Source: Elusimicrobiota bacterium (lineage in GTDB: Bacteria; Elusimicrobiota; Elusimicrobia; Elusimicrobiales; Elusimicrobiaceae). Taken from it: a DNA stretch of 13,789 nucleotides. The first letter of the stretch is position 1. Each line of letters starts with the position of its first letter. A program made the position numbers and the translations under genes. This document shows positions 1 through 5,499 of the stretch, in pieces. Location: contig JAEXBW010000047.1 of assembly GCA_023393825.1 (NCBI GenBank), positions 1 through 13,789 on the forward strand, written 5' to 3'. The notes beneath the pieces are model-generated. The model saw only the letters and a program-made list of their open reading frames with translations. It ran no database searches and was not told the DNA's origin.

Positions 1-50
1 CCGTCTAAGGTTTTTCTTAATTCTTTTATGGAGGTCATTATTTCATCCAT
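1..50 (-). CDS. 5' end of an unidentified gene, cut by the window edge
   Basis: Reading the minus strand from an ATG at 50-48 gives an open frame of 16 codons, beginning MDEIMTSIKELRKTLD, that runs off the left edge. The visible residues are hydrophilic and helix-like, with no signal peptide. The start is well supported: a perfect AGGAG Shine-Dalgarno core lies 8 bases upstream of the ATG, and another nearby ATG (46-44) hits a stop after two codons. Too little is visible to assign a family. The gene lies downstream of hydA in the same orientation but is separated from it by a terminator and about 570 non-coding bases, so it should have its own promoter. Confidence 0.6.
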   Translation of the reverse strand, partial: MDEIMTSIKELRKTLD

Positions 51-58
51 CGGGTATG

Positions 59-63
59 CTCCT
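59..63 (-). promoter_or_regulatory. Shine-Dalgarno sequence of the partial gene at 1-50
   Basis: The minus strand reads AGGAG, followed by 8 bases and then ATG at 50. Core and spacing are ideal, and this is the main reason for calling the truncated 50-base frame a real gene start. Confidence 0.65.
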
Positions 64-131
64 GAGTGAGTGGATAAAAAGGTTGGATGTTGTGCGGTTT
101 ATTTTTGTTTTTAGGACGAAAAAACAGTCAT

Positions 132-150
132 CAAACCCTTTTTAGGTTTG
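132..150. other. Small inverted repeat (CAAACC / GGTTTG)
   Basis: CAAACC (132-137) and GGTTTG (145-150) form a 6-bp stem around a 7-base loop. No strong U-tract follows on either strand, so it is a weak terminator candidate at best. It sits just 5' of the larger alternative hairpin at 164-198 and may belong to the same structured element. Confidence 0.35.
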
Positions 151-163
151 GCGGCCCTCCCCA

Positions 164-198
164 TTACTGATACAACTGTATCAAATTCTTATCAGTAA
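164..198. other. Pair of overlapping, mutually exclusive hairpins
   Basis: TTACTGATA (164-172) is exactly complementary to TATCAGTAA (190-198), a 9-bp stem with a 17-base loop. GATACA (169-174) and TGTATC (177-182) form a second perfect 6-bp inverted repeat that shares bases 169-172 with the first. Only one can form at a time. This could be an RNA switch in the leader of the partial gene, nested operator sites, or chance in an AT-rich repeat. The minus-strand distance to the start at 50 is about 115 bases, compatible with a 5' leader. Confidence 0.4.
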
Positions 199-302
199 GT
201 CAAACGCGTACCTGCCGACGAGAATTTGTGTTTTATTTAAAATTACTGTGGAAAATGGTGGCAGTTTTTTGTTGTTTAGTGCGGGACACGCGGAATATAA
301 AT

Positions 303-430
303 ACGCGTGATTTTGGTATGTTATGCTCTTGTCGTTTGGTACAGAACAAATTTGTAGATTGGCACGCGTGTTCTTATGCAGTTGCCGTTTGCCGTTATAA
401 ATAGAACAAATTTGCAGGCAACCTGCGTGA
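303..430. repeat. Degenerate tandem repeats of about 60 bases
   Basis: GCGTG occurs at 305-309, 366-370 and 425-429, and AGAACAAATTTG at 343-354 and 403-414, so two diverged units of 60-61 bases plus the start of a third can be laid out. A further AGAACAAATT lies at 570-579, beside the terminator. ACGCGT also occurs at 204-209, 303-308 and 364-369. The units are too diverged and too few for CRISPR. They look like decaying direct repeats or binding-site arrays. Confidence 0.45.
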
Positions 431-440
431 TTTGGATAGA

Positions 441-537
441 TTTGAGGTTGTTTTCGGTTTTCTTGGACGCAAGGTATATCTGGAGCGGGCGAAGCCCCGA
501 ATATCCACGGTGGCCAAAAAACCGAAAAGAACCCAAA
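441..537. repeat. Long near-perfect palindrome (MITE-like or structured RNA)
   Basis: The left arm (441-466) matches the reverse complement of the right arm (514-537) at 23 of 24 positions, with two single-base insertions in the left arm and one mismatch. The 47-base centre folds again: ATAT (476-479) can pair with ATAT (501-504), and GGGC/GCCC (487-497) closes a GAA triloop. The whole block would make a hairpin of nearly 100 nt in RNA, or a cruciform in DNA. Short GATA copies flank it (435-438, 538-541), too short to prove a target duplication. It lies about 45 bases downstream of the hydA terminator. It may be a miniature inverted-repeat element or an intergenic palindromic repeat family. 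Confidence 0.6.
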
Positions 538-576
538 GATAACAAATTGCTAGCGGCATAAATCGGAATAGAACAA

Positions 577-610
577 ATTAAAAAAGCCCCCGCTGTTAAG
601 GGGGGCTTTT
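577..610 (-). terminator. Rho-independent terminator of the hyd operon
   Basis: AAAAGCCCCC (582-591) pairs with GGGGGCTTTT (601-610) around an 8-base loop. On the minus strand the stem is followed by a run of T. It starts about 12 bases after the hydA stop codon. The stem has A and T tracts on both sides, so weak bidirectional action is possible. Confidence 0.9.
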
Positions 611-621
611 GCTTATATATC

Positions 622-2370
622 TTATTTAACGTAAGTCTTTCTGGCCTTGTAATGATTATGGAACAAGTGATGCGCCTTCTCGCCCAAAGGCTCGCCGATA
701 AACTCCTTATAGAGTTTCTTGACGGCGGGGTTATGGTGAGAGCAGCGAAGTTCCATATGGGCATCTTCGTTATAGAGGCCTTTGGCGCGCGCTTTTCTAA
801 GTTCGTCCGTAACGCCGTAAGGCTGTCCGCCGCCGCCTACGCAGCCGCCTTCACACGCCATAACTTCTATGAAGTGGTAGGGAGGCTCTTTACCTTCGGC
901 TTTGGCTTTTTTAACTTCTTTTAAAAGACTGTCCACATTGGCAAGACCGTGGGCGATGGCAACCTTAACCTTAATGTCGCCTACGTCTATTGTGGCTTCT
1001 TTAATGCCTTTTAAACCGCGGACTTTTTTAAAGTCTACGCTGGCGGCATCTTTACCCGTGATAAGGTAATGCGCTGTTCTTAAAGCGGCTTCCATAACGC
1101 CGCCCGTCGCGCCGAAGATTGTACCTGCGCCTGTATAATCTGCAAGTATATCGTCGCCTTTCCTTTCGGGGATTTTGTTAAAGTCTATGCCTGATTGTTT
1201 AATCATACGGGCAAGTTCGCGCGTGGTCAAAGAAACGTCTACGTCCTGCAAGCCTGAAGAGAACATATCTTCGCTTCTGCCGATTTCGTATTTCTTTGCC
1301 GTGCAAGGCATAATGGAAACCATATAAATCTTCTTGGGGTCTATATTATGTTTTTGCGCGTAATAGGTTTTGGCAAGCACACCCACAAATTCGTGTGGGG
1401 ATTTTGCGCTGGAGAAGTTATCGAGCATATCGCCGTGATTCTTTTCCAAAAAGTCTACCCAAGCGGGGCAGCAGCTTGTGATAAGCGGCAATGTTCCGCC
1501 CGTGGTAAAGCGGTGCTTAAATTCGGAAGCTTCTTCCATAATGGTTAAGTCCGCGCCCGTATTTGTATCAAACACGGCTTTAAAACCGAGGTCGTAAAGT
1601 GAAGAAACCAATTTACCCGTAAGATTGCTACCGACGGGGTAGCCGAAGGCTTCGCCGATTGCCACGCGTACTGCGGGGGCAATTTGGGCTACGCAATATT
1701 TATCGGGGTCCATAAGGGCGTCCCAAACGGACTGGGTATCATCGTGTTCCACAATCGCGCCGACGGGGCAATGGTTGGAGCATTGACCGCATTTAACGCA
1801 GGGGGATTCGTTTAATTCAATTTCGCCCGCGGGTGAAAGAGAAGTTTTGATACCTCTGCCCAAAAAGGACAAAGCCCATACGTTTTGGTGGTTTTGGCAT
1901 ACGTTAATACATCTGCCGCACAAGATACATTTGGAGGTATCTATAACGATGGTTTTTGTTGTGTCGTCGCATTTATGGGGCTGACGGTTGACGATGATGG
2001 GAAAGTATTCTTCCCTAACGCCAAAATCCGCGCACAATTTTTGAAGTTCGCAATTTTGGTTGCGGGCGCAGATAAGGCAATCTTTGGGGTGGTTGGACAT
2101 AATAAGTTCCAACACGGAGCGGCGCACGCCCACAATTTCGGGGCCGTGGGTGGTGATTTCCATATTGTTAGCAACTTCCGTCGTGCATGCGCGCAACATT
2201 TTGTTTGCGCCTTTCACTTTTACTATGCAAAGACCGCAGCCGCCAGATGCTTCCAGGTCGGGGTGTTTACACAGCGTTGGAATGTTGACGTTTACCATTT
2301 TGGCCGCGTCTAAGATTGAAGTTCCTTCTTTAACTTCTACTGTTTTGCCGTTAATTATAGCTTTGATCAT
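622..2370 (-). CDS. hydA: [FeFe] hydrogenase catalytic subunit HydA (NAD-linked, trimeric type)
   Basis: This 582-residue cytoplasmic protein makes or oxidises H2 at an H-cluster. Domains in order: an N-terminal [2Fe-2S] ferredoxin domain (Cys34, 45, 48, 62), a NuoG-like His-Cys3 [4Fe-4S] site (His94, Cys98, 101, 107), two [4Fe-4S] ferredoxin motifs (Cys148/151/154/158 and Cys191/194/197/201), the catalytic domain, and a small-subunit C-terminus (about 520-582) with its usual His-rich tail. The three H-cluster motifs are intact: TSCCPAW (297-303; Cys300 as proton relay, Cys301 as ligand), MPCTAKKYE (354-362; Cys356) and EVMACEGGC (502-510; Cys506, 510). The position behind hydB and hydC marks it as the hydrogen-producing part of a HydABC complex, which in characterised members bifurcates electrons from NADH and ferredoxin. 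It lacks a C-terminal [2Fe-2S] domain. An AAGGA ribosome site overlaps the end of hydB. No maturation genes (hydE, F, G) are in the window. Confidence 0.95.
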   Translation of the reverse strand: MIKAIINGKTVEVKEGTSILDAAKMVNVNIPTLCKHPDLEASGGCGLCIVKVKGANKMLRACTTEVANNMEITTHGPEIVGVRRSVLELIMSNHPKDCLICARNQNCELQKLCADFGVREEYFPIIVNRQPHKCDDTTKTIVIDTSKCILCGRCINVCQNHQNVWALSFLGRGIKTSLSPAGEIELNESPCVKCGQCSNHCPVGAIVEHDDTQSVWDALMDPDKYCVAQIAPAVRVAIGEAFGYPVGSNLTGKLVSSLYDLGFKAVFDTNTGADLTIMEEASEFKHRFTTGGTLPLITSCCPAWVDFLEKNHGDMLDNFSSAKSPHEFVGVLAKTYYAQKHNIDPKKIYMVSIMPCTAKKYEIGRSEDMFSSGLQDVDVSLTTRELARMIKQSGIDFNKIPERKGDDILADYTGAGTIFGATGGVMEAALRTAHYLITGKDAASVDFKKVRGLKGIKEATIDVGDIKVKVAIAHGLANVDSLLKEVKKAKAEGKEPPYHFIEVMACEGGCVGGGGQPYGVTDELRKARAKGLYNEDAHMELRCSHHNPAVKKLYKEFIGEPLGEKAHHLFHNHYKARKTYVK

Positions 2371-2375
2371 AAAAA

Positions 2376-4235
2376 TTATCCTTTCTTAACCGCATTAAAT
2401 TTGCAAACCGTAAAGCATTGACCGCATTTAATACATTTCTTGGGGTCTATTACGTGTTTGTTTCTTACCTCGCCGGTAATTGCGCCGACGGGGCAGGCTC
2501 TCTTGCACGCGCCGCAGCCGATGCAGCTTTGACCTATGGAATAGGATACAAGCTGGCTGCATTTGCCTGTGGGGCAGCGTTTATCTTTAATGTGGGCGTC
2601 ATATTCTTCCCTAAAGAATTTGATTGTGGAAAGAACAGGATTGGGAGCGGTTTGGCCCAAAGCGCAGAGGGAAGCTTTTTTCATCGCGTTGGCAATGTCG
2701 TTAAGCTTTGTAATATCCTCTTCTTTGGCTGTTCCGTTGGTAATTTTATTTAAAATGCTGAGCATTTGGTATCCGCCGATTCTGCACGGGGCGCATTTGC
2801 CGCAGGATTCGTCTACGCAGAATTCCAGATAGAATTTGGCAATGTCTACCATACAGTCCGTTTCGTCCATAACGATAAGACCGCCCGAACCCATAATAGA
2901 ACCGATTTCCTGTAAGGATTCGTAGGTGATAGGCATATCAAAGTGATTGCCGTCTATGACGCCGCCCGAAGGGCCGCCTGTCTGCACGGCTTTAACTTTA
3001 TCGCCCTGCAAGGGGCCGCCGCCGATGTCATAAACAACTTCCTTAACGGTAAGGCCTAACGGGATTTCTATAAGACCCGTATTTTTTACCTTGCCCGTCA
3101 TTGCAAATACTTTTGTACCCGTGGACTTGCCCACACCCATCTTGCCGTACCATTCCCCCCCTTTCGTAAGAATGTAGGGGACGTTGGCAAGCGTTTCTAC
3201 GTTATTAATTGCCGTAGGTTTGCCCCAGAGGCCTTTTGTGGCCGGGAAGGGCGGTTTGGGGCGCGGTGTGCCGCGGTTGCCTTCTATGGAGGCGATTAAG
3301 GCTGTTTCCTCGCCGCAGACAAAGGCGCCTGCGCCGAAGCGGATTTCTAAATCGTAAGTAAAACCGCTGCCTAAAATGTTTTTACCGAGTAAACCTGTTT
3401 TGTAGCAGGCGTCAATGGCTTTTTGCACGCGCTCAATGGCAAGGGGATATTCCGCGCGGATGTAAAAAATACCTTTGCTTGCGCCGATAGCGTAGCCCGC
3501 TATAATCATACCTTCCACGACGGAGTGCGGATTGCCTTCCAATAAGGCTCTATCCATATAAGCGCCCGGGTCGCCCTCGTCGCCATTGCAAATCATATAT
3601 TTTTCTTTGCTCTTGGGCTGGCGGGTTAACTGCCATTTAAGGCCTGTGGGAAAGCCGCCGCCGCCGCGTCCGCGAAGGCCGCTTTTCTTCATTTCGTCTA
3701 TTACAAATTCGGGGCCGTTTTCAAAAGATTTAACAAGGCCGAAATAACCGCCGTGGCCGATGTATTCGTTAATATCTTCGGGGTTGATTTTGCCGCAGTC
3801 GGCAAGCAAAATGCGGTGCTGCTTTTGATAAAAAGGAATATCTTCGCGCGTGGTGCAATGTTTACCGTCGGTAGGGTTGACAAATAAAAGCCTGTCGATA
3901 ACTTCGCCTTTTAAAACTGTTTTTTCTACAATTTCGGGGACGTCGGCCGCTTTTACCTTAGTATAAAAGACATTGCCTACGCTTACCAAAGGACCTTGTG
4001 CGCAAAAGCCTTGGCAGCCGCTTAAAGAGATGTAGGTTGATTTCTCCCTGCAGGAAGAAGTAATTTCTACACAGTAATCAAGGCCGCGTTTGGCGTATTC
4101 CGCCTTAAAGGCTTCATAAATTTCCAAAGAGCCGCCCGCGATGCAGCCTGTGCCGCCGCAGATGATGACTCTTTGTTTTATTTTGTTATATTGTTCAGTA
4201 AAATTCTTATTGATTTGTGAGATAAGCTTACCCAT
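2376..4235 (-). CDS. hydB: NADH-binding flavoprotein subunit HydB (NuoF-like) of the [FeFe] hydrogenase
   Basis: This 619-residue protein is the NADH- and FMN-binding subunit of the HydABC complex. Residues about 20-110 form a thioredoxin-like [2Fe-2S] domain (Cys26, 31, 74, 78). The NuoF core follows, with the glycine-rich FMN/NADH motif GLRGRGGGGFPTG (186-198), an acidic NGDEGDPGAYMDR segment (217-229) and the SLBB region. The NuoF-type [4Fe-4S] site uses Cys478, 481, 484 and 524. The C-terminus adds two [4Fe-4S] ferredoxin motifs (Cys571/574/577/581 and Cys601/604/607/611), absent from complex I NuoF but typical of HydB. The linker contains His548, Cys554 and Cys559, which might form a metal site. 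The start ATG has a GGAG 9 bases upstream and overlaps hydC by 8 bases; hydA begins 5 bases after the stop. The name is firm; electron bifurcation is inferred from family and operon, not seen. Confidence 0.95.
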   Translation of the reverse strand: MGKLISQINKNFTEQYNKIKQRVIICGGTGCIAGGSLEIYEAFKAEYAKRGLDYCVEITSSCREKSTYISLSGCQGFCAQGPLVSVGNVFYTKVKAADVPEIVEKTVLKGEVIDRLLFVNPTDGKHCTTREDIPFYQKQHRILLADCGKINPEDINEYIGHGGYFGLVKSFENGPEFVIDEMKKSGLRGRGGGGFPTGLKWQLTRQPKSKEKYMICNGDEGDPGAYMDRALLEGNPHSVVEGMIIAGYAIGASKGIFYIRAEYPLAIERVQKAIDACYKTGLLGKNILGSGFTYDLEIRFGAGAFVCGEETALIASIEGNRGTPRPKPPFPATKGLWGKPTAINNVETLANVPYILTKGGEWYGKMGVGKSTGTKVFAMTGKVKNTGLIEIPLGLTVKEVVYDIGGGPLQGDKVKAVQTGGPSGGVIDGNHFDMPITYESLQEIGSIMGSGGLIVMDETDCMVDIAKFYLEFCVDESCGKCAPCRIGGYQMLSILNKITNGTAKEEDITKLNDIANAMKKASLCALGQTAPNPVLSTIKFFREEYDAHIKDKRCPTGKCSQLVSYSIGQSCIGCGACKRACPVGAITGEVRNKHVIDPKKCIKCGQCFTVCKFNAVKKG

Positions 4236-4719
4236 TGTGTTTTTCTCCGTTGGAAAGTTCGCTTAAAATAGTTTTAATATCTGACGGTTTTACCTGACCG
4301 TATATTTTACCGTTGACTGAAACTACGGGCGAAAGGCCGCAACAGCCTAAACATCTTAAACCTGCGACGGAAAATTTGCCGTCTTGGGAGGATTCACCCT
4401 CTTTTACGCCTGTTTGCTTTTCAAGTTCTTTAAGCAAGTCGGGCGCGCCTTTAAGATAACAAGCCGTCCCCGTGCATACCGCTATTTGGTACTTTGCGGG
4501 CGGATTTAATTTGAAGAAATGATAAAAGGTAAGAACTTCGTATATCTTTGCAAGCGGGATATTGGTTTCTTTAGAAATTTCCATCGCCACTTCTCTTGGT
4601 ACATAACCGAATTTATTTTGCACGGAATGTAACATCATTACAAGACTGCCTTCTACGTTTTTCCATTTGCTTATAATTTCTTTTAAGTCTACTTTCGATG
4701 CCGTATTTTCCTCTGACAT
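4228..4719 (-). CDS. hydC: Thioredoxin-like [2Fe-2S] subunit HydC (NuoE-like) of the [FeFe] hydrogenase
   Basis: This 163-residue NuoE-family subunit passes electrons between HydB and the rest of the complex. A helical N-terminal half (10-75) precedes a thioredoxin-fold [2Fe-2S] domain with ligands in CTGTAC (Cys82, Cys87) and CLGCCG (Cys123, Cys127). Length and motif spacing are normal for NuoE/HydC. I place the start at the ATG at 4719, because GGAGG lies 8 bases upstream; extending the frame to a GTG at 4791 would add 24 basic, cysteine-containing residues with no ribosome site. The gene overlaps hydB by 8 bases, so the two are translationally coupled. It follows the lipoprotein gene after 88 bases with no terminator between. 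Confidence 0.94.
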   Translation of the reverse strand: MSEENTASKVDLKEIISKWKNVEGSLVMMLHSVQNKFGYVPREVAMEISKETNIPLAKIYEVLTFYHFFKLNPPAKYQIAVCTGTACYLKGAPDLLKELEKQTGVKEGESSQDGKFSVAGLRCLGCCGLSPVVSVNGKIYGQVKPSDIKTILSELSNGEKHNG

Positions 4720-4727
4720 GAAAAAGT

Positions 4728-4732
4728 CCTCC
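4728..4732 (-). promoter_or_regulatory. Ribosome-binding site that fixes the hydC start
   Basis: The minus strand reads GGAGG, then 8 bases, then the ATG at 4719. This rules in the 163-residue start over the longer GTG start at 4791. Confidence 0.85.
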
Positions 4733-4745
4733 GTTTTATTTTTAC

Positions 4746-4761
4746 GCTGCGCCTGTGCCAA
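4746..4761 (-). promoter_or_regulatory. Weak candidate promoter for hydCBA (sigma54-like or sigma70-like)
   Basis: On the minus strand TTGGCAC (4761-4755) is followed at the right distance by GC (4747-4746), keeping the GG-N10-GC spacing of sigma54 -24/-12 promoters, but the -12 element reads CAGC instead of TTGC. Transcription would start near 4734, giving a leader of about 16 bases with the ribosome site intact. The same TTGGCA could be a -35 box with TAAAAC (4738-4733) as a -10, but that start would fall inside or beyond the ribosome site. Neither is convincing; read-through from the lipoprotein promoter is a simple alternative. Confidence 0.25.
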
Positions 4762-4807
4762 GCGCGGCAACTGCTTATGCTTACAACACACTACCCAACA
4801 AAAAAAA

Positions 4808-5269
4808 TCAGTCTTTCTTAACAGGCGTTATTACGACGGGTATGGGAAGTTCCCCCGCGGGAGTATCAAAATAAATAAGACCCGCTAATTTGTAGTTTAT
4901 GGCAACGCTGTTCATTGTTACCAAACCCGCTATGTTCTTGCCCACTTTGTTAAATGGAAGGGAAAGCTGCGCCGTAGGTACAACCGTTTCGCCTGGGCCG
5001 ACAAGATAGGAGCCGAAGGAAATATCGCTTACTTCCTTATTATTTATGTAAAGTTTGCCTTCAAATTTATTCATTTTTGCGGTTTCGCTTCTGTCCATAT
5101 TGGTTACGGCAAAGGCGACGTCTAAGGTTATATCATTGAGGGAAAAATCGGAGGTTTGCGCCCCGACAAGGGTATATTTGCAGTTTACGGCGCTCTTTTG
5201 TAAGGTGTCTGCCGTCTTACACGACGCAAAAAGACAGGCCGCGCATAAAAGGATTAAAAACTTTTTCAT
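4808..5269 (-). CDS. Small lipoprotein with an LEA14-like (LEA type 2) domain
   Basis: This 153-residue protein starts with a short lipoprotein signal peptide (two lysines, a hydrophobic stretch, then FASC with the acceptor cysteine at residue 17), so it should be lipid-anchored outside the inner membrane. The rest (about 30-150) is a beta-rich domain with an alternating pattern and segments such as ITLDVAFAVTN and the closing PIPVVITPVKK. These resemble LEA14/WHy-type domains found in many bacterial lipoproteins of unknown role. The start has GGGAG 6 bases upstream and TATAAT-rich promoter DNA behind it. It lies 88 bases upstream of hydC on the same strand without a terminator, so it may share a transcript with the hydrogenase, though no functional link is known. 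The family assignment rests on pattern, not on a search. Confidence 0.75.
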   Translation of the reverse strand: MKKFLILLCAACLFASCKTADTLQKSAVNCKYTLVGAQTSDFSLNDITLDVAFAVTNMDRSETAKMNKFEGKLYINNKEVSDISFGSYLVGPGETVVPTAQLSLPFNKVGKNIAGLVTMNSVAINYKLAGLIYFDTPAGELPIPVVITPVKKD

Positions 5270-5284
5270 ATTTTGCTCCCGGTG

Positions 5285-5308
5285 ATTATATGTATATATT
5301 ATATTATA
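5285..5308 (-). promoter_or_regulatory. TATAAT-rich promoter of the lipoprotein gene
   Basis: On the minus strand TATAAT occurs at 5308-5303, overlapping again at 5303-5298, and at 5290-5285. The box at 5308-5303 would start RNA near 5296, leaving a leader of about 27 bases with the GGGAG ribosome site. The box nearest the gene would start at the ribosome site itself. The -35 region is poor (TTTCCC at 18 bases). It lies downstream of the terminator at 5456-5482, so it should begin a new transcript covering the lipoprotein and perhaps hydCBA. Confidence 0.55.
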
Positions 5309-5455
5309 CTTCCGCCTTTTTTAACAGGGAAATCGGAGTATGTTTTTATAGCTGTTTTTTATCTTAATTTTTATATATTTAAAGGGCGCAAAAGACAGGC
5401 GCGGATTATTTTTAAAAACACTTAAAACAGCATAAAATATATTTTGATTTAAAAC

Positions 5456-5482
5456 AAAAACCCCCTGCTTTTAACAGGGGGC
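5456..5482 (-). terminator. Rho-independent terminator after the 986-residue protein gene
   Basis: CCCCCTG (5461-5467) pairs with CAGGGGG (5475-5481) around a 7-base loop. On the minus strand the stem is followed by TTTTTGTTTT. It begins about 18 bases after the stop codon at 5500 and separates that gene from the lipoprotein-hyd unit. Confidence 0.9.
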
Positions 5483-5499
5483 TTTTTACTTTTTTAAAA

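Larger units (their letters stand above)
51..621. other. Long non-coding region with palindromes and degenerate repeats
   Basis: About 570 bases lie between the hydA stop and the start of the partial gene. Two frames are open here (minus 764-321 and plus 376-561), but neither has a ribosome-binding site. The minus frame runs from inside hydA through the hydA terminator; the plus frame lies across the long palindrome. Both look spurious. What the region does hold is a hairpin-rich block at 130-200, degenerate repeats of about 60 bases between 303 and 430, a near-perfect palindrome at 441-537 and the hydA terminator at 577-610. I find no tRNA-like arms and no known riboswitch. It could be a decayed or non-autonomous mobile element, an intergenic repeat family, or a structured RNA; the sequence alone does not decide. 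Confidence 0.6.

Noticed and set aside
87..170. Plus-strand mini-frame of 27 codons starting MLCGLFLFLGRK
   Set aside because: AAGG lies only 4 bases upstream and the frame runs through the hairpin region; there is no other support for a small protein.
303..430. CRISPR array
   Set aside because: Repeat cores are short, diverged and only two or three in number, with no conserved repeat-spacer pattern and no cas genes.
376..561. Plus-strand frame of 61 codons
   Set aside because: It lies across the degenerate repeats and the long palindrome, has no ribosome site, and has no protein-like pattern.
51..621. tRNA or other classical RNA gene in the long gap
   Set aside because: No T-loop or acceptor-arm pattern is found on either strand; the hairpins do not form a cloverleaf.
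321..764. Minus-strand frame of 147 codons
   Set aside because: It begins inside hydA in another frame, runs through the hydA terminator and the long palindrome, and has no ribosome site.
4720..4791. Longer hydC start at GTG 4791
   Set aside because: No ribosome site, extra residues unlike the NuoE/HydC family, and a GGAGG-preceded ATG at 4719 fits the family length.
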